Origin: Corallium rubrum
Taxonomy: Eukaryota; Cnidaria; Anthozoa; Scleralcyonacea; Coralliidae
DNA: 64,000 nucleotides
Direction of reading: 5' to 3'
Assembly: GCA_964035015.1 (NCBI GenBank)
Contig: OZ036007.1
Location: 8,128,559 to 8,192,558 of the forward strand
Position numbers and translations under genes: made by a program. The notes beneath the pieces are model-generated. The model ran no database searches. It was not told the origin of the DNA and worked only from the letters and a program-made list of their open reading frames with translations. Every line of letters begins with the position of its first letter. Position 1 is the stretch's first letter. Positions 24,418 to 37,200 of the stretch are shown one piece after another.

Positions 24418-27400
24418 TCAAGGTTTGGTGCATTCATAGTGCAGCTTGATTGGGATGTCTTCTTGTTTTCCTGGTCCTGGGTTGTGTGTAATTGGGAGCT
24501 TGAAAAGTACACCTTGCATATAACAAGCACCGTCAGGTTCACAGAAATATATTTTGGCCTCCAGCTATAGTGTAGGAAAATAAAATGGATGTGACATTAG
24601 ACGAAATGGGAGGGAGGGAGGGAGGGAGGACGGACGGACGGAGATTGCCCTACCTGTGCTTGTACTTTGTTGTTTGTTGGGATTGGTATATGCATTGAAA
24701 TTGGCATCTCGGCGGATGGTAACACTCCACTTTGAACAACACGACCTGCATCTGATATAAATCAGAAAACATTTAATAAGTTCGTTATATGGACTAATTA
24801 ATCTATGACCTTGGAAGCCACATATACACTAACCATTTTCCTTGGTTGAATGAAATAGAGCAGTCTGCCATTTGCTTTTCACGCCTTCAGTCAACTTGCA
24901 TTGTTTGGGTAAGGTGAATGTAAACTCAAGTACCACTGATGTCCCCTGGACCACCACAGGTTTACAGTTGATCACTCTGGCATTGAATGGTGCGAGCATC
25001 TGGTACTTCTCGTCACTCTCACCACTATCTGTCTTGTCAGAAACTTCTGTCGTTTGGTCGACGATGGTCAACTACAACATGAAACATGTGTGGACACAAA
25101 TATAAGATGAACCCCCCCCCCCCGAAGAGAGGTCAGTTAATGTAGTCTTGTGTGGAATGTGGAGTAAATGAGTAAATAAACACATGACAGGAAGTAAGAC
25201 CTTTTAAGTCTAAAAACAAACACAACTGTCCCGTACGCCTTGTCAGGTTGAGTCTGGGGTCGTATCCAGTCTCCCCCACCATTTGTGCGCAACTCGATCG
25301 CGACAACTTGCAAAAGTTGAACAGTGAAAACGAGGCAGAGTTTACGACGGGACGTAACTGGCCAGAAAAACCAAACATTACTGCTGAATTAAGACTATTC
25401 TAAGTGCGGGTCAACTCCAACATGAAACATGTGTGGACACAAATATAAGATGAACTCGTTCAATTCCACACCACCCCCCCCCCCCCCCGGTAACTGTCAA
25501 AATTCAAGGAGACCTGAACACCCCCCTCTTCATGCTTCATGTAATATATCAAAACTCATTTAATAATTCTCAAAGGAAATCAGTACCATGTCGGTGGTTT
25601 GGATATCGGAGGAAGAAATTACAAAAGCAAACTTTTACCGAGATTTGATTGAGATGCTATATCAATCATAGTTAGTCATGACTCTGTTGACAACGTAGAA
25701 AAAGCATTTTTACGTTGTAAAGACAACGCAAAACCTGAGTCACTACAGAAGCCTTGGAGAAATTTAACATTATTCTCGCGACTACCATTGTTTGAACAAG
25801 TGTTTTTCCTCAAGAATTTAAGAAAAAAACGAGACCGTGCGGTTATGTATCTTGAAATTTGAATGTATAAATACACCACCATTTAATACCACTGTTAGAC
25901 TTTCTACCGTAGCCGTAGTCCGTTGTCTGCAATCTTAAAGTCCCTATCAATAAACCTAAAACAAAGGATTTGCCACCTTCACGTACCTTTCAACATAGTC
26001 AATCGAGATATGGTCTGGAAACTCGGCAAACTTCAAAGCTCCTATAATGAGCTGTGATTTTATGTTGAACCGTACCTTACACCGTGCACAACCTTTGTTT
26101 TAGGTTTATTAATATTTAAATAGCACGGTTGAGTGATTGAACTGAAACGTTGCTATTGGACAATTCGTTCATTATACTAAAATACAATGTGTTCAGTGAC
26201 CGTGCACCGTGCACAATAATGCATAAAGGCGAACAAAAAGATAGACCAAAGACTTTAGCTGAGTTTCCAGACCATATCTCGATTGACTATGCTTTCAACA
26301 TGAATCGTTAGCTTTGATTGTTAACCGCTTTGAAGTTTGCCGGGTTTTTGTATATTTTCTATTAACTATTAGGATTAGGGTTAGGGTTATGATCAAACAT
26401 TCTTCCGGAAGAGTGTTTCATCCGAATATCTAAACACCGAAATATTTGTTGAAAACCGCGGACGTTTTTTGAACAAACTTCGAGGTGTTTGGATACCTGA
26501 TAAAACACTCCTCCGAGTGTATGATATAGCATCTCAAACAAATCAGTATTTTAAGAGAAAATCGAGGTAAACGTTTGCTTAATTTATGTAATTTCTTCCT
26601 CCGATATCCAAACCATCGACATGATACTGATTTCCTTTGTGTTTTCATCAAGAATTATTAATGAGTTTGAGATTGTCGTTTCCTTGACTCACCGTAGTCA
26701 CGGCATTAATTTTCAAATTCACGACACGGATGGCGTGGTTATTAGTATCAGCGACGTATAATGTCTTCCCATCTGGACTAATACACAAACCTCCTGGTTC
26801 ATTAAATTCAACACCATTTTCACCATCACCAAATCCTGGTTTTCCTGTTCCTAATATTGTGGTACAGCTCTTCTTTACTGGATCAACAACCTTGATCTAA
26901 AATTATAGAAAAACTAGTTTAAGAATTGAGAACCGGTTTCCTCCTGTAGTAACACTAGACCAATGAAAGAGCTGGACCTCTAAGGAGAACAGTTTAGTGT
27001 ATGACTGATAGGGTTATCCAGTATAAATAAAGTTAGACAGTTTAGTTTACTCTGGTTTCCTCCTGTAGCGACACTGGACCAATGAGTGATGGTTCTTACT
27101 GGACCCCTAAAGAGAACAGTTTAGACATGACTAATAGGGTTATCCAGTATAAATATTCTTAGTTTAGTTTAGTTTAGTTTAGTTTAGTTTAGTTTAGTTT
27201 AGTTTACTTCAGTTTCCTCCTGTTGTGGTAACACTGGACCAATGAGGGATGGCCCTTACTGAACCTCTAATCCAGTATAACTAAAGTTACTTTAGTTTAC
27301 TCTGCTTTCTTCCTCTATAGTAACACTAGACCAAATGAGGAATGGACCTTACTGAACCTCTATGCTATATACAGGCTTTTCTTTTCCTCCGAAATCGAAT

Positions 27401-30400
27401 GTAAGGTCTCGTAACGTATCGTAATGTAATGTAACCATAACCTTACTGGCGAAAACAGCGCGAAGATCAATTTTTGGTTGATGACAATAATAAACAACTT
27501 TTTCAACGATTAGTAAACAGTTTTTTTGAGCAACCGGAAGGGATAAGACATAGTGTATAGAACTACTCTGGTTTTCCCAAAGTACGGAAATATGTAAAAA
27601 ACTGAATCAAATGCTTCGAAGTGTTCGCTTCCTAGTACCAACCTTATGGTTATAAGAATCAGCCACAAATAACTGACGACTGTTTGTATTCCAAGAAACT
27701 GCGAGAGGATGTTGTAGCTTGGCCTCTACAGCAATGCCGTCAACATCACCAAATGCAAACAGATTCTAGAAACGGAATAAGAATAGTACATGCAGACCAC
27801 ACCAAAAAGACGAATGTGGCTTGCATACGTGAAACGGGGGCACCAAATGAAAAGACAATTTCTGGATTTCAAATTTAGCTTTGTAATTTCCTCATTCCAC
27901 TTTTGTGATTCAAGGTTAGCCCATCTCGATTGTTGAAATTTTGTTTAAATTCTTATTTTATGGGTCTTAAGCCCGACATTCACTGAAACAAGTTTTCAAA
28001 ACAAGTTTCCGAAACACATTTTCGAAAAAGTTTATGAAACTTGTTTCAAAAAATAGAACAGTGCTCCAATCAGGGAAACTTGGTTTCTGAAACCGTTTTC
28101 CGCATACAGTACACACGTAAAAATCTCGCAACTTGTTACAGCATTGTTGCCTGAATAACTTGTAACAACTTGCAACAATGCTGTAACAACTTGTTGACAT
28201 ATGTGAACAACATTGATAAATGAACAACATTGTTCATCATTGTTTCAACAAGTTGTTACAGCTTGATGAAACAACAACCGTTGTTCACGCATGTTGTAAC
28301 AACCGAAGAACGTGTTGATACATCGACCATGTTCACCATTGTAACATTGTTGTTCATTGTTATTTCGTCATGCTGTTACAACATGTTGTATCATGTGCGA
28401 ACAACGTTGGCTATAAAAATGTGCTGTTGGAACAACTTGTTCATGACTGTTGATTTATCCGTGAACAAGTTTGTTTGAACCATAAGTGAACAACTTGTTG
28501 ACAACTTGTTCACGGCGAGCAGCACAACATTGTTCACACCTGTTGACAACTGTGAACAAGTTGTGCGTGTTTTACGCGTGTATACACTGGAAACTTTTGT
28601 TTCTGAAACCGTGTTTCGGTAACTTGTTTCGGAAATGTTCTCCAGTGTATGCCGGCCTTTACTGACATTACGGTATCTTTGTTATTTTTTGTTCCTATAT
28701 GTTCAGAAGGGAGAAAATGGATAAATGGATTCGTTCTAATGGGAGTTCGTTCTAATTGGGTTCCGTATAGAATTTTATATACTTTGCTGGTCAATTATAT
28801 CCTGGTTTGTATTCTGTTTTTCTAAGACCATTTCATTCCCATCCGTGCCATTTTTTTACTCTGCCTAACCCTAGACGATTTTACTCGTCAAGGGGAAGAC
28901 CTGACATGCACGGTAGGAGTTATGGGGTTACTAGCAAACTTGTGAATACAGACAACCCTCTACTGCGACAGGAGATCAAGATCGGTCTGTATTCGCAGGC
29001 TACTCTACCATTGGATCTCGCTCTGCCCCAACCAAGGCCTTTGATCCTCCAGTAGTTATGGCAGTAGACCTAACACTGCTGCTTTCACTATCAGCGATGT
29101 AGATACATTCAAATGGTTTCTCTCTGGCAATGCTAAGTCCAGAAGGTTGAGCAAAACCAGTTTTGTGAGGGTAACTGTTGTTACGGTTTTCTTCTGCTCC
29201 GCTTCCGGAAAATCGTAAGCATGTCCAAGCCTTTTGTTCACTAAAAACGTTAAAAATTCAGATCCAACTGACATCTGAACTTTCACCGACCAAACTATAC
29301 TATCTCTCCTCTGGCTCCAACATCCGTTTTGTTCATTCATTGGTATGTTCCCCTTCCTTCCTTCCTTCCTTCCTTGCTTGCTTCTTTCTTTGTTTTTTGA
29401 CTTTTTCCCTCCTTGCTTTCTTTCTTTCCTTCCTTCCTTCCTTCCCTTCCCTTCCTTCCTTCCTTCCTTCCTTCCTTCCTTCCTTCCTTCCTTCCTTCCT
29501 TCCTTCCTTCCTTCCTTCCCTTCCCTTCCGTCCGTCCGTCCGTCCGTCCGTCCGTCCGTCCGTCCGTCCGTTCTTCCTTCCTTCCTTCCTTCCTTCCTTC
29601 CTTCCTTCCTTCCTTCCCTCCCTCCCTTTCTTCCTTCCTTGCTCCCTTCTCTCCTTGTTTCTTTCCTTCCTTGCTTTGTTTCTTCCTTTCTTCCTTCCCT
29701 CCTTTCTTCCTTCCTTTTCTCCTTTCTTTCCTCCCTCCTTTCCTCCCTGCTTTCCTGTTAACAAATGTTTGCCTTTACCTTCCTTTTAACCATCTTGTGT
29801 CTGTCAAACAGAGGCCCCAGATTTGATGAGTGCCAGCCATTGCAATATACAACACACTTTCATCATTCATTATATTCAAAGCACCTGGCAAGGTCATATT
29901 TAACAAAATATAGCAAGAACTTAATGCTGTTAATTAATAACAGTTACTTTCATTCCTAGAGGAATGATACAGTTAGCAAAGGATCACTGTTTCAGGTACC
30001 TCCCACATTTGCCCAAGCTATCTAACTTTATTTATACTAAGAAAGTGGAGCATACAGATTCGTACCTGGTGCTGGGCCGACCACAACATCCCAAGGTGAG
30101 CTGATTGCTTGATTACATCCTATTTTCCCACCAATTTTATCATTTCCTTGTTGACCAGATCCAGCGACAGTTGTCACTTTTCCAGTCTTCAAATCAATCT
30201 GTAGTTTGAAAAAAAGATGGCCCAGTACATGTTTATGAACTTTGGGATTACAAAACATCTGTACTAAAACCTTAGACCCCGTGTACACACACGGTACCGC
30301 CGTACCGAACGAATTCGGAACCGGTCTCGAATTAGTATGGTTCCGCCTGTTTACACGGCGAAATAGGGCGAATTCGAGACCGAGTCTAAAGCTAAAACGT

Positions 30401-33400
30401 TTTTGGCCAGCCCAGACAGGAGTCGCAAATTTAATTTATGGTATAAGTTTTGAAAAATTACCATTCTTATTGCATGATTTTCAGTATCGGCAACAAACAA
30501 CTCTGTATCACCTCTCCATGTCACTCCCTGTGGACTGTTGAAGCGAGCTTCTTCAAAATCACCATCCTTGAATCCAAACTCCGTTGAGGTTCCCCCGCCT
30601 ACTGTTGTTTCTACTATGCCGTTTGTATCCACTATTAAAACACGGTGATGACCAGTATCAGAAATTGCAAGCTTATCACCAGATTTGTGGACAGATATCT
30701 TTCCAGGAAACGACAGACTGGCTTGCGGAAGTGTGTCTTTAGCCAGGGATAAGTTGATTGAGTGATTGCTTATTTCACCTGAACAAAATGGTATTAACAT
30801 AAAAAATACCATTGCAGTTACCCTTTAAGTTTAACACTCAGGGCCTGTTTATATGATCCCGGTGTACCAGGATGTCCCGGTTGCCCAGGATGAATTTCAT
30901 CCCGTGTTTATATGGAGTAAACAAAGTGCTCGTCCCGGTTGACCGGGATGAAATTCATCCGTGTCAAAAAGCGCGGGAATTTAAGGAAATGGACAAAAAA
31001 GCAAAAACTCACCCTAATTCTACAATGTTAGAAGTTATTTCACTTTTATTCCGTGTTTTGTCTTTAGACCTGACCGTTTGGACGAAATTCTGACCGTAAT
31101 ATTCAAAGTTACAAGCATTGTAGTTCAGTAAACTTCATCCCGGTGTACCGGGATGTCGCGTTTATATGGGAAAAAATCTGTCCCGGATCCCGGTACACCG
31201 GGACGTCCCGGTCTCCATATAAACGTAACCGGGAAAATAACAGTAAATTATCTACAAGCCGAGATCCCGGTACACCGGGACATCCCGGTACACTGGGATC
31301 ATATAAACAGGCCCTCAGTGCCCAATATATTGGACAGTGGCACCTAGACTTGCTCCAAGTCCGCCTCTTAGCGCTAGTTTTTGCGGGAGGTCAAAAATAT
31401 TGAAAGGTCAAAATTGTTTGAAAAGGACTTTGAGAAAGTCAAAGTGGCACCAAGAACACAAGAATAAATGAGAACAATGCAAAAACAATGCGAGAACAAA
31501 CAAAAGAAATATTGTAAGCATTAAAGGTTAACTGTTATTTGACAAGGGCTAATTTGGTAATTTACAGAGTTGTAAAAAGTATTCAACCTTCCTCCGGATG
31601 GGTTTTTAAGTTTAGATAACCTTCCTCAAAATATATAGCGAGAATTTTGTGTTTTGCAACGTTCATAAATACTGCGTGACTTACAGTACCTTGGTTTTCT
31701 AGGTTTTCCTAGGTAAGCTTTGGCATACTACAATAGCTACTAATAACTGACCGCTGCTGACTGATAGCCTGCTAACTTCCCTCAACTGCTGGGAAGATAC
31801 AGACATCACAGCAGACATCAGCGTACATGTCTCACACATGTAACTGCTGCCACTGCCAGTGCTGGATAATTGTTGGTTAGCCAATGTTTTGCTGCAAATC
31901 CCTTTTCTTCTCGACACCTTGCTTGATCAATTGTAACTTTCTCAGATTACCGAATGTGTTGTTTCACGTGTTTTCACTTTAAACCTTCCTCACTAAAGTA
32001 AACCTTCCTCCGGGTGCTACCCGCAGCTTTTTTCCAATTCTGGTAATTTATATACATGGTAGTTAAGTTATACAGTGTAACCATTTAATAGTGACTGTGA
32101 CAGTGTGACCATTTGATGGTGACTGTGACAGTATGACCATTTTTGGTGGCTGTGACAGTATGACCATTTTATGGTGACTGTGACTTTATGGTGACTGTGA
32201 CAGTGTGACCATTTTATGGTGACTGTGACAGTATGACCATTTTATGGTGACTGTGACAGTGTGACCATTGATGGTGACTGTGACCATTTGATGGTGACTG
32301 TGACCATTTGATGGTGACTGTGACAATTTGATGGTGTCTGTGACTGCATTTGATGGTGACAGTGACATTTAATGGTGACAGTGCGACCATCAAATGGTGA
32401 CAGTGTGACCATTTAATGGTGACAGTGTGACATTTAATGGTGAGAGTGTGACCATCAAATGGTGACAGTGTGACCATTTGGTGACAGTTGGACCATTTGA
32501 TGGTGACTGTGACCATTTAATGGTGACAGTGTGACCATTTGATGATGACTGTGACCATTTAATGGTGACAGTGTGACCATTTAATGGTGACAGTGTGACC
32601 ATTTGATGGTGACAGTGTGACCATTTGATGGTGACACTGTGACCATTTGATGGTGACAGTGTGACCATTTGATGGTGATACTGTGACCATTTGATGGTGA
32701 CAGTGTGACCATTTGATGGTGACAGTGTGACCATTTGATGGTGATGTGTGACCATTTGATGGTGACAGTGTGACCATTTGATGGTGACAGTGTGACCATT
32801 TGATGGTGACTGTGACAGTGACCATTTGATGGTGATAGTATGACAATTTGATGGTGACAGTGTGACCATTTGATGGTGACAGTGTGACCATTTATGGTAA
32901 CTGTGACAGTATGACCATTTGATGGTGACAGTGTGACCATTTATGGTGACTCAGTGACAGTATGACCATTTGATGGTGACAGTATGACCATTTAATGGCG
33001 ACAATAAAAGCATGATGGTGAAGTTACCATCCATCCATACCAGTAGATTTAAACCACTTTAGAGCAGCATCGACAAACTCCATTAATATCTCCTTATGAC
33101 CTTCACCAACCAAAGAAAGTAGATGCTGTCCCTTTGGTCCAACAATAACCAGTGTAGGCCAACAAGCAATCTCCATGGTGTTCCACAGAAAGGCGTTACT
33201 GTCATTGATCACTGGATGACATATACCATACCGTAATACAGCATTGAGAATATTTGAAGAAACCTTCTCGTTTTCAAATTTAGCCGAATGAACACCGATT
33301 ACTACAAGACCATCTTCAATACTGTGTTTCGCCTCTAAAGCGTGAAGATCTGGGAGTATATGCATACAGTTGATACAACAGTATGTAAAAAAGTCCAAGA

Positions 33401-33611
33401 CACATAACTTCCCTCGTAAAGTGCTGTTAAATGATAACGGGTCATTGGTATTCAGCCATTCCGATGCTTCCGGAAAATTGGGAACGATCTTGGCAGGACT
33501 CTTCTTGTTGTCATTAAAGCTACGTAGGTATTCTTCTATTAACTTCTTCCTTTCATTTTGATCGCCACAACTCTCAAGTTTTAAAAGGAAAAACTGATCA
33601 TTGCTTCCCAT
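24418..33611 (-). CDS. NHLRC2: NHL repeat-containing protein 2 (thioredoxin-like + NHL propeller), 10 exons
   Basis: Exons: 33041-33611, 30462-30778, 30066-30198, 29779-29884, 29009-29240, 27643-27765, 26693-26896, 24834-25071, 24654-24751, 24418-24564. All are GT-AG with matching phases; 722 residues versus 726 in human (from memory). Residues about 40-190 are a thioredoxin-like domain with the family CCINC motif ([18 protein letters not shown]) and the [10 protein letters not shown]-type cis-Pro loop (here [10 protein letters not shown]). Six NHL blades follow, visible as [55 protein letters not shown] and [11 protein letters not shown], then a C-terminal beta domain ending with [19 protein letters not shown]. 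Human NHLRC2 loss causes FINCA disease; its exact biochemistry is unsettled. Introns are loaded with repeats (32060-33005, 29355-29760, 25552-26670). Head-to-head with BCCIP. Confidence 0.95.
24605..24642. repeat. Short GGGA/GGAC microsatellite
   Basis: (GGGA)n then (CGGA)n in the last NHLRC2 intron, 6-12 bp from the donor of the penultimate exon. Confidence 0.85.
25066..25112. repeat. Direct repeat L: real NHLRC2 splice acceptor plus intron
   Basis: About 47 bp including the true acceptor (TTGTAG/TTGACC, minus strand) of the exon ending at 25071. Nearly identical to 25409-25456; the two copies bracket the inserted LDB1 fragment. Confidence 0.85.
25123..25411 (+). pseudogene. Rearranged copy of the LDB1 3' end inside NHLRC2 intron
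   Basis: 25123-25156 matches LDB1 18710-18743 (end of exon 9 plus the intron 9 start). It is joined after a few bases to 25160-25411, which matches 23414-23672 (last codons of LDB1, stop and 3' UTR) apart from a 7-bp deletion and a few substitutions. The 4.7 kb between the two source segments is absent. Poly-C runs lie next to the outer ends. It cannot encode LDB1. Confidence 0.92.
25409..25456. repeat. Direct repeat R: duplicated NHLRC2 splice acceptor
   Basis: Second copy of 25066-25112, with one change near the acceptor (TTGGAG instead of TTGTAG on the minus strand). It lies upstream of the real acceptor in NHLRC2 transcription and is followed by poly-C. Confidence 0.85.
25552..26670. mobile_element. 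TIR element about 1.1 kb with a nested MITE
   Basis: Long imperfect inverted arms: 25552-25680 against 26520-26670, sharing AACTCATTTAATAATTCT, AAAGGAAATCAGTA, GGTTTGGATATCGGAGG and GATGCTATATCA. No transposase frame was found. The interior holds the MITE at 25996-26291 and a short TTAGGG-like run near 26371-26386. Confidence 0.8.
25987..26300. mobile_element. MITE, TAGTCAATCGAG family, copy 1 (nested)
   Basis: Element 25996-26291 with ends TAGTCAATCGAGATATGG and its complement. It is flanked by a perfect 9-bp duplication CTTTCAACA (25987-25995, 26292-26300). It shares about 285 bp, roughly 95% identical by eye, with 40715-41000. Non-coding; the 9-bp duplication suggests a MULE-type family. 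Confidence 0.9.
26935..27350. repeat. About 115-bp tandem repeat, 4 copies, with TTTAG pentamers
   Basis: Units begin 'ggtttcctcctgtagt' and include 'cactggaccaatgag' and 'gggttatccagtata'. A (TTTAG)n tract lies at about 27160-27207. In an NHLRC2 intron. Confidence 0.85.
27969..28662. mobile_element. TIR element with internal ACTTGTT/AACAAGT palindromes
   Basis: Ends AAGCCCGACATTCACTGAAAC and, inverted, AAGGCCGGCATACACTGGAG. The middle is a string of short imperfect inverted repeats built from AACAACTTGTTCAC-like words. No protein. In the NHLRC2 intron between 27765 and 29009. Confidence 0.65.
29355..29760. repeat. CCTT/CCGT compound microsatellite
   Basis: (CCTT)n with a central block of (CCGT)n at about 29529-29570, flanked by degenerate CTTT/CCCT. 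It ends 18 bp before the NHLRC2 exon at 29779-29884. Confidence 0.95.
30838..31317. mobile_element. MITE with GGGCCTGTTTATATGATCCC ends
   Basis: Element 30841-31314 with long inverted ends (GGGCCTGTTTATATGATCCC and the CCCGGTGTACCGGGATG motif repeated inside). Flanked by TCA on both sides (3-bp target duplication). In NHLRC2 intron 1. Confidence 0.85.
31318..32059 (-). other. Part of NHLRC2 intron 1
   Basis: No gene recognised. About 31345-31375 repeats the terminus of the small element at 61456-61586 ('tagacttgctccaagtc'). Confidence 0.5.
32060..33005. repeat. 22-bp minisatellite in NHLRC2 intron 1
   Basis: Unit starts GTGACCATTTGATGG and ends TGACAGT, about 40 copies, less regular than the other arrays. 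It stops about 35 bp from the exon 1 donor at 33040. Confidence 0.93.
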
Positions 33612-34238
33612 CTTGTTCGTTTGTTGACTGTTGTCACTTGAACGAGATTTTTAAATTCCTCCCGGTCACTCATCGCGCGGGAAACGCGAGGGACACCACA
33701 CAGTAGCCCAAACTTACTATTTTAGTATTTGGTTAAATTTAATCTTGAAACATTAACTATGAAACATTCAAATCGGTGATATTTAATGTATAAACAATTG
33801 AACATCTTTGAACTCACTGCTCTTCTTCACGCCAATACAATTTATAGTCTAATTTATATATTTTCAATCGTATATCAGTTCTCTGGAGTCTGGAGAGGGT
33901 TAATTAAACAACAAATTAACACAGAAAAATAGATAGATAGAAACTTTATTTATGTGTCAACAAATTGAACAAAATTCTAGCATTATGCCTGCTAATTGGG
34001 ATCCCAAGAAAAATTAAAAGTAAGCCTTTTGCCTTTTACCTTAAAATTTTACCAATTTGAATTTTTTAAGATTATAAACAAAAACAAATACTCATATAGT
34101 GAGTTTGGGCGACCTGTGGATACGCTTCATTTAAATCTCGCGAGATTCTTGCGTGGGATCACGGGGGTGTTCTATGTTTTATTTTGTATTTCCGGGGGAT
34201 GCGGGGACGAGATTAGGTTGGAACAAGAGATTTAAAAA
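33612..34238. promoter_or_regulatory. Divergent promoter region NHLRC2 / BCCIP
   Basis: 627 bp between two start codons facing away from each other. It contains CTCGCGAGATTCTTGCG at about 34138, which includes the TCTCGCGAGA-like core (here ATCTCGCGAGATTC) known from TATA-less bidirectional promoters. No repeats recognised. Confidence 0.6.
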
Positions 34239-37200
34239 ATGGCTTCGGTATCGTCCAAGAAAAAGAGAAAAGACGTAGTAATTGAAGACCAAAGTGAAGA
34301 TGAATCTTTATCTTCGGAGGAAGAAGACGAATCTGATTCAGATGTGGACCCTCAATTGGTAAAATAAAGGATTTTATATCACTGTAATACTTGACTTAAA
34401 TATCAATATTATTCATTATATTTCCACGTGGGGTTTATAATTTTGGTGTAGATTATCCTTCAAAATGTAGTCGTTTATTTTACACCAGTTTATTCTAAAT
34501 TGTTAACAAAATACTTTGCGGATTTCTCATTTCTGTTTTGTTTTTTCAAGATGTCAGTGACATGATAATATAATTTTGTAAGTCTCCTGTCTGCAATTAT
34601 GATTTAATATTAAATGCTTATATTTTAGGAAATTCAAGTTGAATTTGAGGCTAGAAACCCTGAGGTAGCTGATAGTAATGGCATAAAACAATTATTGCAA
34701 CAAGTAGGTGTAGTTGGTTGGCAAAATTAATACATTTAAAATAAAAATAATATTAATATTAAGGGAGGGGGAGGGAGGTGGTGAGGGAGGCAGGCAGGGA
34801 GGGAGGGAGGGAGGGAAGGAAGGAAGGAAGGAAGGAAGGATGGAAGGAAGGAAGGAAGGAAAGAAGGAAGGAAGGAAGGAAGGAAGGAAGAAGGAAGGAA
34901 GGAAGGAAGGAAGGAAGGAAGGAAGGAAGGAAGGAAGGAAGGAAAGAAGGAAGGAAGGAAGGAAGGAAGGAAAGAAGGAAGGAAAGAAGGAAGGAAGGAA
35001 GGAAAGAAAGAAGGAAGGAAAGAAGGAAGGAAGGAAGGAAGGAAGGAAGGAAGGAAGGAAGGAAGGAAGGAAGGAAAGAAGGAAGGAAAGAAGGAAGGAA
35101 GGAAGGAAGGAAGGAAGGAAGGAAAGAAAGAAAGAAGGAAGGAAGATAGATTATGGGAGGGAGGGAAGTTTAGGTGGGAGGGAAGGAATGGTGGATGGGA
35201 GGTAAGGAGGGAGAAAGAAAGGAAACAAACAAACAAACAAACAAACAAACAAACAAACAAACAAACAAACAAACAAACAAACAAACAAACAAAGGTCCAA
35301 TTATGTTCATGCTGCTCTCTTACTTATAGCTTCTGCTAAAGTCACACACCAACCTGTCAGAGATCACAGAACTTATTTTGAAACAGTCAAAAGTTGGTAG
35401 CGTCTTAAAAGTTAGTACAGGTCTAGTTTATCTATTCCAAACATTTGTTATTTTATTAATATACACTTAGCTTACAGTAAAGCATTTTGTAATAACCCAT
35501 TCTTGCCTCAGTATTTTACTCGAGATCTGTTTAACCCCCAGACATCCTAGGCCGCAATGGGTTAATGAGTATTATTACAATAACAAAACATTTATATCAG
35601 TGTATTGCAGAGGAGATGGAAGATGATGATGATGACGATGATGATGCTAATGAAACCTATGGTATTAGTACAGTCCTCAATCTTAACCATCACAAGGTAT
35701 AATGATTACACTGTATACTGTATCATCAAGTAAACTAGTCTAGCTTGGAAAATGACACTGTATATACATGTAAAAACATCTACATGTAAAAACATGTAAA
35801 CATTGTATATTGTTATATACCAAAGACTTTCGTTTGCCAATAATGAAATCCTATTGGTCAAATCATGGTCACGTGTGGTTCAACAAACTCAATGTTTCTT
35901 TCTGCCGAGGGAAACATTGCACTGTTTCCCTCTTACGTCAACAATGAAGAGGGAAACAGTGCAATGTTTCCCTCTGACATTGCTTTAATCATGCGTTGTT
36001 CACGTGAATACACAATTATTGCATCAGATCAAGAACTTTGGACTCTTTGGGCATTTTCAAAACAAGAGCTTGTTTCGAGCTTGTTTGGTACGAAATAGTC
36101 CATTTTCCGAAAGAAGAATATCTACTGTATACATATCTTCAAAGAAGGTCTGAAAAACACCTGGAGAAATTTAAAGCTGTTCTTAGTGTTGAGTCTGGTG
36201 TATTTGTTTAGTTGAATGACTTGAATTGAAATTACGAAGACAAAGTGAAAGTGTTTTGGTAAGTCTTTTCGCTGTTTGCAAGTTTCAAGGCAGTTTTCTA
36301 TTTTGTATTTTAAAAGTCTTTGGTATATAACAAAACGCTTGTTGACTTTTGCCTCGAGAAACATCGAGTTTTACGGTCCCTCAGGCTTCAATGTCACCCT
36401 CGGGCTAAAGCCCTCGGGTGACATTGAAGCCTTTGGGTCCGTAAAACTCGATGTTTCCCTCAGCGCCAGTCAACAAGTGTATATTATAACGTACATAATA
36501 CAACGGTGTTTCTGATTGGCTACTGTACGTGCTCCATAACTCGATGGAGCACGGTAATGTCAAACGTAATGAGAAACTAATTTTTAATCAGTGAAATAAA
36601 TATTGTTTTCCGTTGTTTGGTGTGTGATTCTGTGTTATAAAAGAAATGGTTCATTGTTTGGCTTGCTCAATTGAGTTATGGATGCACTTGGGAAGTTGGA
36701 GAGCACTCAAAAATCTACAATTGTTCTTGGCTATGCCTCGACCAACTGTTACGCTTTTTTTGTGCTCTCCGAACTTCCCGTGTGCATCCATAACTCGATG
36801 GAGCACACCAAACCATGAACCATTTCTTAACTATACCTTAGGCATGTACAGTTTTATAAAAAGTAATAAAAATCGTATTTCTTTTCTTCAGGCTGTGCCC
36901 AGTATTCAAGAGTTTGTTAAAATTATTACAGCAAAATGTCAAAATGAAAAATTCTTAAACATTTTAAAAGATAAACAGCAGAATATTGGTTGGTTAATTA
37001 GTGAGCGATTTATCAACATCCCAGCCCATATAGCTCCACCATTGTATGCAAGTTTAAGGTACAGGAACCATAACCAGCTGACAATTTTAAAAAATAAAGA
37101 ATAAAACATAGTTAGCATAGATTATTACATCAAACTCATCAATGGAAGAGATGTATGATGAACAAATTTATTATGCACCTATCAATGTTATGCCCCAAGG

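Noticed and set aside
25123-25411. Functional alternative LDB1 3' exon
   Set aside because: It contains only the last few LDB1 codons joined to intron sequence, with no acceptor in the right place.
26371-26386. TTAGGG telomere-like repeat
   Set aside because: Only about two and a half units; too short to claim an interstitial telomere.
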